Positions 1 to 6,080 of a stretch of 41,620 nucleotides of DNA are shown piece by piece (the stretch's first letter is position 1; each line of letters starts with the position of its first letter). The notes under the pieces are model-generated. The model searched no databases, was not told the DNA's origin, and was given only the letters and a program-made list of their open reading frames with translations. This DNA is from Clostridia bacterium (GTDB lineage Bacteria > Bacillota > Clostridia > Oscillospirales > Acutalibacteraceae): positions 1 through 41,620 of the forward strand of contig JAFVEY010000067.1 of NCBI GenBank assembly GCA_017475765.1. Reading direction: 5' to 3'. A program made the position numbers and the translations under genes.

Positions 1-144
1 TGTGGTGGTAAAGCTGAAATCATCCAATACCCAGCGAACGGCAAAGTGACTGTGAGTTGTGGTGGATGTATGGCGAATATTTCTTTTTGTCCATCAAAGA
101 CAGAAGCTATTGATCGATGGAACAGGAGGACTGACAATGCGTAA
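1..144 (+). CDS. Lar-like zinc-ribbon protein, 3' part only
   Basis: The frame is open from base 1 to a TAA at 142-144 and gives 47 residues. They begin with CGG, have a second CGGC motif near residues 20-23, then a spaced cysteine, and end with an EAIDRWNRR-type tail. This Cys pattern followed by 'A..WNRR' is typical of short phage and prophage proteins annotated as Lar-family restriction alleviation proteins. The N-terminal CPFCGG pair would lie outside the window. The last 8 bases overlap the next gene, whose AGGAGG ribosome-binding site (124-129) lies inside this reading frame. Real anti-restriction activity is not shown by such matches. The family call is from motif recognition only. Confidence 0.6.
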   Translation, partial: CGGKAEIIQYPANGKVTVSCGGCMANISFCPSKTEAIDRWNRRTDNA

Positions 145-382
145 TAGAACAATGAAACGCAGACAATGTTTTGTAAATGCTCATTGCTCATACGATTGTC
201 CAAATTTTCAGATTGATACAATAAATTATCTTTACGGGTATGGAATTTCTGACGATATGGGACTCGAAAAGGTTAGTTGTAAATATTGTCACTATAATTC
301 AGGCAAATGTGATGATTGTTTGTTTCAACACAGTAAAGAATGTCTTGAATATATTTCAAAGAAAGTTGAGGTAGATACATGA
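137..382 (+). CDS. Small Cys-rich protein of unknown function
   Basis: 81 aa. ATG at 137 is chosen because a perfect AGGAGG (124-129) sits 7 bases upstream; a longer reading from base 59 would have no such signal. Nine cysteines occur in clusters: two spaced by six and three residues near the N-terminus (C..C...C at about 11-20), then CKYC, C..C and KEC toward the C-terminus. This suggests one or two zinc sites. I do not recognise a family. Its stop overlaps the start of the next gene (ATGA), so the two are probably translationally coupled. In the inovirus layout it sits in the early/replication block. Confidence 0.75.
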   Translation: MRNRTMKRRQCFVNAHCSYDCPNFQIDTINYLYGYGISDDMGLEKVSCKYCHYNSGKCDDCLFQHSKECLEYISKKVEVDT

Positions 383-624
383 AAGTAAAAATTGTAGGGA
401 AAAAATCAGGTACATTTACAAGTAAAGATACCGGCGAAGTAATATCATTCGGCAAACTGCATTGTATTGGTGCGTTTCCTTTGGACGAAAAAGGAACAGA
501 CGGTGATCAATGTCTTATCATAAGTTGCAATCCCAATGCTTTAAAGGATATCCCTGTTCCGTGTGACGCTGATCTTGATTTCAATCAATGGGGCAGGCTT
601 GCAAGTGTGGAGGTGATTCGTTAA
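379..624 (+). CDS. Candidate phage single-stranded DNA-binding protein
   Basis: 81 aa, start ATG overlapping the upstream TGA. The N-terminal pattern MKVKIVGKKSG-(x)-SKDTGE, then beta-rich segments, fits a small single-domain OB-like fold. Length and position (before the coat gene) match the ssDNA-binding protein of filamentous phages; gene V protein of M13 is 87 aa. Such a protein would coat the single-stranded genome before extrusion. This is inference from size, context and predicted beta content; no diagnostic motif is visible. It could instead be an unrelated small cytoplasmic protein. Confidence 0.5.
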   Translation: MKVKIVGKKSGTFTSKDTGEVISFGKLHCIGAFPLDEKGTDGDQCLIISCNPNALKDIPVPCDADLDFNQWGRLASVEVIR

Positions 625-786
625 ATGGGACTTGGTTTCTTTATCTTCGGTCTGATCGTCGGATTTTTTGTTTCGTTTATTGTTATCAAAAAGCAGATAT
701 CAAAGGATGGAGCGGGTCAGCTGAAAGTCTGCGAGAAATGCCCCTATTTCAGGACGGGCGGAGATGATTTTAATGACAGATTCTGA
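625..786 (+). CDS. Small membrane protein with a CxxC tail
   Basis: 53 aa. ATG follows directly on the upstream TAA; GGAGG at 609-613 serves as ribosome-binding site. Residues 2-21 form one strongly hydrophobic helix (GLGFFIFGLIVGFFVSFIVI) followed by KK, so the N-terminus is probably outside and the tail cytoplasmic. The tail carries CEKC at 36-39, a possible metal or redox pair. It is the size of minor coat or assembly peptides of inoviruses, but there is no sequence match I can name. It overlaps the next gene by 14 bases. Confidence 0.6.
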   Translation: MGLGFFIFGLIVGFFVSFIVIKKQISKDGAGQLKVCEKCPYFRTGGDDFNDRF

Positions 787-910
787 GGTATTAAGTGCGA
801 TACTTAATCGCCTGGATTTGCTTTATGCTCTTCATCTTTTAACATTTTCAATATTGGCGGTAGTGGGTGTTTTATTCATTCTTTATCGCCTGTTGATAAA
901 GTTCTTTTGA
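773..910 (+). CDS. Small membrane protein (possible minor coat protein)
   Basis: 45 aa, ATG at 773 inside the end of the previous gene, with a GGAG-like site about 10 bases upstream. An acidic N-terminus (MTDSEV) leads to an amphipathic stretch and one transmembrane helix (about residues 20-37), then a basic end (YRLLIKFF). This organization is what pVII/pIX-type minor coat proteins look like, and it directly precedes the major-coat-like gene. Function is inferred from size, topology and position only. Confidence 0.6.
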   Translation: MTDSEVLSAILNRLDLLYALHLLTFSILAVVGVLFILYRLLIKFF

Positions 911-924
911 AAGGGGGTTTAATT

Positions 925-1113
925 ATGGGTCCTTCTGTTATGACTGTTGATGCTACTGTCGCAAATTCCTTTACAATCACTTCCGATCTTGTAAAGCCTA
1001 TTGTCGATGCCATTAACAGCGGACTGGATGTGCTTATTCCTGTTGGAATCGGTATTATGTCAACATTCATTGGCATACAGCTTATCCGCAGAGTAATATT
1101 TACATTCCTTTGA
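925..1113 (+). CDS. Major coat protein-like (pVIII analogue)
   Basis: 62 aa. ATG 925 is preceded by GAAAGGGGG (909-917), one of the strongest ribosome-binding sites in the element, which fits a highly expressed structural protein. The N-terminal half is polar and acidic. Residues about 38-55 (LDVLIPVGIGIMSTFIGI) are a transmembrane helix, followed by QLIRR and a short hydrophobic end. Acidic surface, membrane helix and basic DNA-facing end is the inovirus major coat architecture. There is no obvious cleavable signal peptide, unlike M13 pVIII but like several other inoviruses. A terminator follows immediately, as after gene VIII of Ff phages. Confidence 0.72.
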   Translation: MGPSVMTVDATVANSFTITSDLVKPIVDAINSGLDVLIPVGIGIMSTFIGIQLIRRVIFTFL

Positions 1114-1120
1114 TTTTCAA

Positions 1121-1156
1121 TGTCGGTGGTTTATCAAGCCACCGACAATATTTTTT
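1121..1156 (+). terminator. Terminator after the coat gene
   Basis: TGTCGGTGG at 1121-1129 pairs with CCACCGACA at 1139-1147; the stem extends inward by three pairs (one G-U). A T-run (1151-1156) follows. It would limit transcription of the adsorption gene relative to coat protein, as the central terminator of Ff phages does. Confidence 0.85.
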
Positions 1157-1173
1157 GAAAGGAGTTTTTCAAA

Positions 1174-2414
1174 TTGACGGTAATAAATAGAAACTGGGTA
1201 TTGCGTATTACTGCTGTTTTATCTGCATTAGTCATTTCGTTTTTTTCTGTTTTACCTGTTTTTGCAGTTGATTCACAGATAGAAACAAATTATTACGATT
1301 ATACCTCCCCGTCTGCGTTTTCTGATGCAATTATTGCTACCAGGGATCAATTTCCCAATTATTTTCATGATGATTATATCATTTTTAATGTTCATGGTTA
1401 TTGTGGTTGTGACTATGTTGTTCTTTCCGGTGAGATAACGTGCGATTTTTCTAATTCTTTTTGGTTTTATTATCGTGGTCATTTTTCGGTTTTTCATGTG
1501 ACTTATTCCAATGGTTCTTATTCAGTTAGATTATTTGCTAATACGGATAAATTATATACCAGACGTGATGAATTTGATCCATCTTTCGGTATTATTTTTA
1601 ATGAAGATTTAGTTTCTTATAGAATTTTAGATTATACAGCAAGTAATCGTATTTATGATACTAACGGTAATGTAATTTTTGACGCAGATTTTTTTCAAGC
1701 CGCCCGACTAACCCGGAGGAATCTGAAGATGACAGCGGAGGAGCTTCTTCCGATTGGGATTTTGATTCTTTGTTCAATGGTATCGGTTCTGCTCTTGGCT
1801 CGTTGGGCGAAACAATTACAAACGCATTAAATGGTCTTTTAAGTGGTATACAGAATTTTTTCAGAAGTTTTCTTGAAAATTATCAAAGCGGTTTTAATTC
1901 TATTATTGATTTTCTCGGTAATTTTTTCAATGGTCTTGGTTCTGTATTAAGTAATTTTTTTACATCATTTCTTGAAAATTATCAAAGTGGATTGAATAGC
2001 ATAGTTAATTTCTTTTCTGATTTTTGGAATGGAATTTCTAGTTTGTTTGTTCCATCTGATGAATTTTGGGATAGTGATCCTTTCGGTATCATTTCTGTTG
2101 CAATCGAAAATAAATTTGATTTTATCGAGGGTTTCCGTACTGCTTTTGAAGTTTTCAATAATACAAAGGGTCAAACATTGAATTATGAGTTTGATATTCT
2201 CGGTCAGCATTTTGCTATTAATTTTGAATGGTATGAAGCATATCGTTTACAAGTTCGCTCATTATTCGGGACATTGTTTTTAGTTTATGCTGCTTTACGT
2301 TGTTTTAAAATGATCTCCGGTATATTTGGTGTTCAGCTTGGTGAAGGTGGCTCTAGTGGCACAAGTGGTACTTTAAGTGTTGTGGATAATAATAGTTCTA
2401 TCACTCGGAGGTAA
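1174..2414 (+). CDS. Adsorption (pIII-like) protein, expressed by -1 frameshift
   Basis: Start TTG 1174 with AAAGGAG at 1158-1164. Residues 1-31 form a signal peptide ending VFA, followed by an extracellular domain. The starting frame runs to 1830 (218 aa). The frame that holds the rest opens only at 1683 and has no credible start. The two join perfectly if ribosomes slip -1 on T-TTT-TTT at 1689-1695. The product is then 413 aa, close to the length of M13 pIII. After the shift come an acidic Pro/Ser/Gly linker, two 33-residue repeats (about 225-290), a further domain and a C-terminal membrane helix (about 358-384). Position between coat and Zot genes supports host attachment and virion release. 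The unshifted product would end in its own hydrophobic segment (LLPIGILILCSMVSVLLL). An inactivating indel remains possible. Confidence 0.62.
1689..1695 (+). promoter_or_regulatory. -1 frameshift slippery heptamer T TTT TTT
   Basis: Seven T bases are in the correct phase for tandem -1 slippage (GA-T TTT TTT-C in the starting frame). The site lies 6 bases after the downstream frame opens (stop TGA at 1680-1682). A short hairpin (1736-1752) exists but is farther downstream than usual, and no clear upstream SD-like stimulator is seen. Confidence 0.5.
1845..2042 (+). repeat. Two tandem 99-bp (33-codon) repeats in the adsorption gene
   Basis: Units 1845-1943 and 1944-2042 each encode NFF-x-SFLENYQSG-x-NSI followed by a Phe/Asn/Gly-rich stretch. 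A 20-base block at 1869-1888 recurs exactly at 1968-1987. Recent duplication or strong selection on the helix-forming repeat would explain the identity at DNA level. Confidence 0.9.
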
Positions 2415-2417
2415 GTT

Positions 2418-2651
2418 ATGATTACTGAAGCTATAATACAATTTATTATCAATGGATTTTATCATTTGATAAGCCTTTTCCCTTCATTTACTGTTGGTGC
2501 TGATTTACTCTCGGCATTTTCTCAACTTGCTGCTTGGGCTGCTTGGGTGAATTATTATGTACCTCTGGAGGATTTTTGCACCGGATTGTCTGCAATTTTT
2601 GATACATGGATTGTGTCTTGTGTGGTCGGTGTTTGTATTGAATTATTTTAA
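2418..2651 (+). CDS. Hydrophobic minor coat-like protein (pVI position)
   Basis: 77 aa, ATG 2418 with CGGAGG (2405-2410) lying in the last codons of the previous gene, so translation is coupled. Three hydrophobic segments are visible: residues 4-20, about 29-48 and 56-77. There is no signal peptide. In filamentous phages the gene after the adsorption gene encodes pVI, a small hydrophobic cap protein that joins pIII to the virion. Size, hydrophobicity and position agree, but the sequence itself gives no family signature. Confidence 0.6.
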   Translation: MITEAIIQFIINGFYHLISLFPSFTVGADLLSAFSQLAAWAAWVNYYVPLEDFCTGLSAIFDTWIVSCVVGVCIELF

Positions 2652-2667
2652 ATTGAGGATGGTTTTT

Positions 2668-3447
2668 ATGGTACAGATTTTATTGAAAATTGGTTTAATC
2701 GTTTTCATCGGATGGTGTTTTTTTGCCCGCCGTTTTTTGCTCTCTCTTCCCTCTCTAATTTATTGGTGGATAATGGATATTGTTCATTATGATAAAAATC
2801 TTTTTCGGGAATATGGTCTAAGGCTTTACTGTGGAAAACAAGGTTCAGGCAAATCAATTGGTATTGTCTATGATTTGGAACGCTTTCGTCGCAGATATCC
2901 CAAATGTAAGATATACACTAATTTCGGTTATCGGGCTCAGACTGCTCCCCTTAACAGTCTTAATGATTTACTGGATTCTTCAAAGTTGAATGGTACAGAT
3001 GGTGTTATATTTGCCATTGATGAAATTCAGAATGAGTTTTCTTCGGCTGCTTCTAAAGATTTTCCTGAAAGTCTGCTTTCGCAGATTACCCAGCAGCGTA
3101 AACAACGGATTTGTATTCTTGCTTCGTCTCAGGTCTTTACACGTATTGCAAAACCATTGCGTGAACAGTCTTTTATTGTTGTGGATTGTAAGACCGTTTT
3201 CGGACGATATACGAAGTTAAGATATATATCTGCTGATGATTATCTCGAATATGCAGAGAATCCTAATCCAAAAAAGCGATTGAAGCTTCGCCCGATGAAG
3301 ATTATCACCTTTGTGCAGACAAATGCACTCAGAAACTGTTATAACAGCTATGAGTTAATCAGACGATTAAGCCGTGAAGGTTTCTGTGAGCGTAAGCCTG
3401 ATACAAATATTAACGTAAATAATGTAACTGTTGTCAGACATAAGTAA
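2668..3447 (+). CDS. zot: Zot/pI-type assembly ATPase
   Basis: 259 aa. ATG 2668 is chosen for the GAGG at 2655-2658. Residues about 3-37 are hydrophobic (one or two membrane segments) and are followed by a P-loop ATPase: Walker A GKQGSGKS at 56-63 and Walker B IFAIDEI at 114-120. ITQQRKQ and ASSQVF downstream resemble the sensor region of zonular-occludens-toxin/gene I proteins. In inoviruses this inner-membrane motor drives virion assembly and extrusion. Here the membrane anchor is N-terminal and no helix follows the ATPase, opposite to M13 pI; this suits a Gram-positive host without an outer membrane. No gene IV secretin is present, also as expected. The family call is secure from motifs plus context. 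Confidence 0.9.
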   Translation: MVQILLKIGLIVFIGWCFFARRFLLSLPSLIYWWIMDIVHYDKNLFREYGLRLYCGKQGSGKSIGIVYDLERFRRRYPKCKIYTNFGYRAQTAPLNSLNDLLDSSKLNGTDGVIFAIDEIQNEFSSAASKDFPESLLSQITQQRKQRICILASSQVFTRIAKPLREQSFIVVDCKTVFGRYTKLRYISADDYLEYAENPNPKKRLKLRPMKIITFVQTNALRNCYNSYELIRRLSREGFCERKPDTNINVNNVTVVRHK

Positions 3448-3482
3448 AATATTACTCGCTTGCAAAGCAAGCGAGTAATATT
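3448..3482 (+). other. 16-bp perfect inverted repeat, possible packaging signal
   Basis: AATATTACTCGCTTGC (3448-3463) pairs perfectly with 3467-3482 across a 3-base AAA loop. No T-run follows on the + strand, so it is a poor + strand terminator. An ultra-stable hairpin in the intergenic region next to the origin is where filamentous phages keep the packaging signal. It might also block read-through from zot into rep. Confidence 0.6.
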
Positions 3483-3504
3483 ACATGGCTGATAATGTTA
3501 CATT

Positions 3505-3555
3505 AGTATCGTCAATAGTATAGGTTCGGGCGAAGCCGCCTTAACTTGATACTAT
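3505..3555 (+). other. Candidate double-strand origin with pC194-type nick sequence
   Basis: CTTGATA at 3545-3551 equals the core nick sequence of pC194/pUB110-family rolling-circle plasmids, which are cut between G and A (here 3548/3549). It lies in inverted repeats: AGTATC (3505-3510) with GATACT (3548-3553), and ATAGTAT (3515-3521) with ATACTAT (3549-3555). A GC-rich stem-forming core (3523-3540) lies between them. A Rep_1 gene starts 120 bases downstream. Confidence 0.62.
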
Positions 3556-3669
3556 ATAGAAATAACTCAAGGATTGCAATTTTGCAAAATGGCTTGAATA
3601 CTGGGATAATTTGTTATTATCAAAATTTGTTAATACTTTATTCATAATTTGAATAGTGGGGTGTTACCC

Positions 3670-4758
3670 ATGGAAAAGTTACTATTGTGTCAAAATGAAA
3701 TTGACAGGAAGTTTACACCAAAGAAAATACAGTCTGAGAAACTTGTTGATTCTTTGGTTCGTTTGGAGATGTTTAAAAAGGCTTCAAGAGTCGCTGATTG
3801 TGCAAGCGTGGTTGAATATCATCAGTATGATGGTGTTGAAAAGCCCGTTTTATCCAATGTTTGGTTTTGTAAGAATAGGCTTTGCCCTCTCTGCTCATGG
3901 CGCAGATCTATGAAGCTGTACGGACAGCTTTCAAAGATAATGGATAATCTTTCAGGTAATTTTCGATTTATATTTGTTACGCTGACTATTAAAAACTGTA
4001 AAGCTGAGGATTTGGCAAGTACTGTTAAATTGCTTAATCAATCATTTAATCGTCTTAAGACTTATAAATATATGCAGTTTGTCAAAGGTTTTTTTAAGGC
4101 TTTGGAAATAACACATGACAATTATGAGTATATCAGTAAAAAAATGTGGTATGGAGACAAGAAAAAGCATATCAAGGCACGTGGCAGATATTATTCCCGG
4201 TTAGGTCTTAAAATTGGAGACCGTAATCCGAATTTTGATATGTATCATCCGCATTTACATATTATCTTTGCAGTTGATGAGGAATATTTTTCTTCTCCTT
4301 ATCTTACTCAGGATAGGTTGTGCCAGCTGTGGCAGAAGGCTCTTAAAGTTGACTATAAGCCTGTGTGTGATATCAGAACGGTTAAACCTCAAAAGGATAA
4401 AGCCGGAGACGGTATCGGTTATAAGGCTGCTGTCTGCGAGGTTGGCAAATATAGTGTTAAAGATACTGATTATCTGACAGGCAGCTATAAGCAGATAGAT
4501 AAGACTGTCAGCACATTGCTTGACGCTCTTCATCATGTCAGGCTTTGCAGTTTCGGCGGTGTATTTGAGGATGTTCGGAAAATGCTCGGTATCTTGGAAG
4601 ATGATCCGATTGACGGCGATTTACTACATATCAATGATGATACTATCCGTGAAGATGTAAGTTATATGATTATCCGTTATAAATGGGCTGTCGGATTTTA
4701 CGAACGCACTATTACAGAACATATTAATATTGATATTGAGGTTGATGATGATGAATAA
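3670..4758 (+). CDS. rep: Rolling-circle replication initiator, Rep_1 family
   Basis: 362 aa. ATG 3670 is preceded by GTGGGGTG (3656-3663); an upstream TTG at 3649 is less likely. Motifs follow the pC194/pUB110 Rep_1 family: zinc-like CKNRLCPLC (67-75), IFVTLTIKNC (101-110), FFKALEITHD, the metal-binding HPHLH (193-197), and EVGKYSVKDTDYL with the likely nicking tyrosine at 261. An extra segment of about 40 basic residues (151-191) separates the EITHD and HPHLH motifs. The enzyme would nick one strand at CTTGATA and start plus-strand synthesis. Ff phages use a different initiator (pII), so replication here is plasmid-type. Family assignment is secure; the target site is inferred. Confidence 0.93.
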   Translation: MEKLLLCQNEIDRKFTPKKIQSEKLVDSLVRLEMFKKASRVADCASVVEYHQYDGVEKPVLSNVWFCKNRLCPLCSWRRSMKLYGQLSKIMDNLSGNFRFIFVTLTIKNCKAEDLASTVKLLNQSFNRLKTYKYMQFVKGFFKALEITHDNYEYISKKMWYGDKKKHIKARGRYYSRLGLKIGDRNPNFDMYHPHLHIIFAVDEEYFSSPYLTQDRLCQLWQKALKVDYKPVCDIRTVKPQKDKAGDGIGYKAAVCEVGKYSVKDTDYLTGSYKQIDKTVSTLLDALHHVRLCSFGGVFEDVRKMLGILEDDPIDGDLLHINDDTIREDVSYMIIRYKWAVGFYERTITEHINIDIEVDDDE

Positions 4759-4966
4759 TGCAGAATTGTTTAAGATTATGATTTTAGAATGGATGTTAAA
4801 TACTTCTGATCATTTGGATAATGAATATTTAACTGTTGTGAATCGTGTAACACTCAATCATTTAACTGCTTCGGATTATTATGACCTTCTTGTCACGGAA
4901 ACCCGGCAGGATTATGCCCGACATATTTTTAGACAAATTCGGCAGCTTATGGATACTTATCTTTGA
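4748..4966 (+). CDS. Small helical protein of unknown function
   Basis: About 71-73 aa. Three in-frame ATGs (4745, 4748, 4751) follow GAGG at 4738-4741; 4748 or 4751 give normal spacing. The start overlaps the end of rep, so translation is probably coupled. The sequence is acidic then basic, mostly helix-forming (YYDLLVTETRQDYARHIFRQIRQL), with no cysteines or membrane segment. It could be a replication or copy-control partner of Rep. I do not recognise a family. Confidence 0.65.
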   Translation: MMNNAELFKIMILEWMLNTSDHLDNEYLTVVNRVTLNHLTASDYYDLLVTETRQDYARHIFRQIRQLMDTYL

Positions 4967-4970
4967 ATCC

Positions 4971-5006
4971 AGTCCCCTACCCATCGTAGGGGACTTTGTG
5001 CATTTT
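4971..5006 (+). terminator. Terminator at the end of the prophage genes
   Basis: AGTCCCCTAC (4971-4980) pairs perfectly with GTAGGGGACT (4986-4995), loop CCATC, followed by TTGTGCATTTT. It closes the rep transcript. Confidence 0.85.
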
Positions 5007-5022
5007 GTACATTATGATTCAA
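4995..5022 (+). other. dif-like 28-mer, candidate prophage attachment site
   Basis: TTTGTGCATTT-TGTACA-TTATGATTCAA has the 11-6-11 architecture of Xer sites. It agrees with E. coli dif at 18 of 28 positions by eye, including TTATG of the XerD arm, GCAT of the XerC arm and most of the central hexamer. It lies exactly between the last phage terminator and a Xer-type recombinase gene. Many filamentous phages integrate at dif with host Xer proteins. The second copy would be left of the window. Confidence 0.4.
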
Positions 5023-5114
5023 AGGCTCTGTTTTGGGACATTGAGTGGATTAAAAACAAGAAATCCTAAAATCCAGTATTTCATTTTGAGAGTAAAAGCA
5101 ATTTATATATTTTG

Positions 5115-6080
5115 CTATATGTTTGCCAACGGATTCGCATTGAGTCCCTTCTCGATCTGTTCATCTGCAATATGAGTGTAGATCTGAGTCGTACCAAGAT
5201 TGGAATGTCCGAGAATCGCCTGTAAAGTTCTGATGTCTACCCCGCCCTTCTGGTACATCAGCGTTGCAGCTGTATGTCGAAGTTTGTGTGGTGAATAACC
5301 CTGATTGCCAAGCCCGATCTTTTCAAGGTAATGATTAACCATGTGATAAACACCTTTGTTAGTCATACGACACCTCTTTCTGCTGATAAAAAGAGCGTTT
5401 TTATCGGTGATGGCATTTGTTGGTCTTACTTTCAGATATTCTTTCAGAGCATTGACACAAGCGGGATTCAGAGTAAGCATTCTCTCTTTATTTCCCTTTC
5501 CTCTGATCTTCAAAGTGTATTCACTATTGATATCGGAAAGGTTGATTCCCACCAGTTCCGAAAGTCTGAGTCCGCAGTTCAGGAAAAATATTAGAATACA
5601 ATAATCTCTTTCTTTAAATTCACCATCTACTGCTTTGAGCAAATTCAAACTTTCTTCCAGCGTAAGATATTTTGGTAATCTTTTTCCTTTTTTAGGTGCC
5701 TCAAGCTCCTCAGTAGGGTTATGTGACAACTTATGCACCTTAATAGTAAGATAATTAAAAAAATCCTTTAAACTGGATGTTTTGCGTGCTCTGGTAGCGG
5801 CTGTATTATTTCTTTCATCTTTACAATAATTCAGAAATAAAATAATTTCAGAAAAGGTAACAGACTCAATCATTGCAAGATCTACTGAAGAAATATCTAT
5901 ATCATCCACCGGTATATCGTCCTTGACAAGTCCTCTGTCCTTAATGAGAAAACGAAAGAATGTCCTTAAATCACGATAGTATTCATCTACTGTTAAATCA
6001 GATCTACCTTTAACATTTCCAATATAATTCAGAAACTCCAGAATGACAGGCGGTGCTTCTTTAAAGATTGTGTAGCTCAA
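5115..6080 (-). CDS. Xer-type tyrosine recombinase
   Basis: 321 aa. Start TTG (6078-6080) with AGGGAGGT at 6088-6095, seven bases away; no ATG fits. An N-terminal SAM-like core-binding domain (about 10-125) is followed by the catalytic domain. R is seen in NCGLRLSEL, K in RGKGNKER, H-x-x-R in SPHKLRHTAATL, H/W in LGHSNLGTTQ, and the nucleophile Y in IYTHI. The close match to chromosomal XerC/D proteins of Clostridia and the conserved ANPLA tail suggest a host gene for chromosome dimer resolution rather than a phage integrase. Position next to a dif-like site and a prophage border fits either role. It transcribes toward the prophage. Confidence 0.85.
   Translation of the reverse strand: MSYTIFKEAPPVILEFLNYIGNVKGRSDLTVDEYYRDLRTFFRFLIKDRGLVKDDIPVDDIDISSVDLAMIESVTFSEIILFLNYCKDERNNTAATRARKTSSLKDFFNYLTIKVHKLSHNPTEELEAPKKGKRLPKYLTLEESLNLLKAVDGEFKERDYCILIFFLNCGLRLSELVGINLSDINSEYTLKIRGKGNKERMLTLNPACVNALKEYLKVRPTNAITDKNALFISRKRCRMTNKGVYHMVNHYLEKIGLGNQGYSPHKLRHTAATLMYQKGGVDIRTLQAILGHSNLGTTQIYTHIADEQIEKGLNANPLANI

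Larger units (their letters stand above)
1..4994 (+). mobile_element. Inovirus-like (filamentous phage) prophage, right part
   Basis: Co-directional small genes carry an inovirus set: candidate ssDNA-binding protein, tiny membrane proteins, major-coat-like protein followed by a terminator, secreted adsorption-like protein, minor-coat-like protein, Zot/pI ATPase, and a rolling-circle Rep with an origin-like intergenic segment. The coding is T-rich (many TTT, GGT and GAT codons), unlike the chromosome to the right. The segment ends at a strong terminator (4971-4995) and a dif-like sequence (4995-5022). The left boundary is outside the window, so total length is unknown, and the right boundary is inferred. 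A conjugative or plasmid origin is less likely, because Zot and a coat-like gene are both present. Confidence 0.82.

Noticed and set aside
1736-1752. Hairpin as a frameshift stimulator
   Set aside because: It lies about 40 bases after the slippery site, beyond the usual 5-9 base spacing; it may be irrelevant.
4881-5069. Short + strand frame across the prophage terminator
   Set aside because: Reads through the terminator hairpin and dif-like site and overlaps a better small gene; no start signal.
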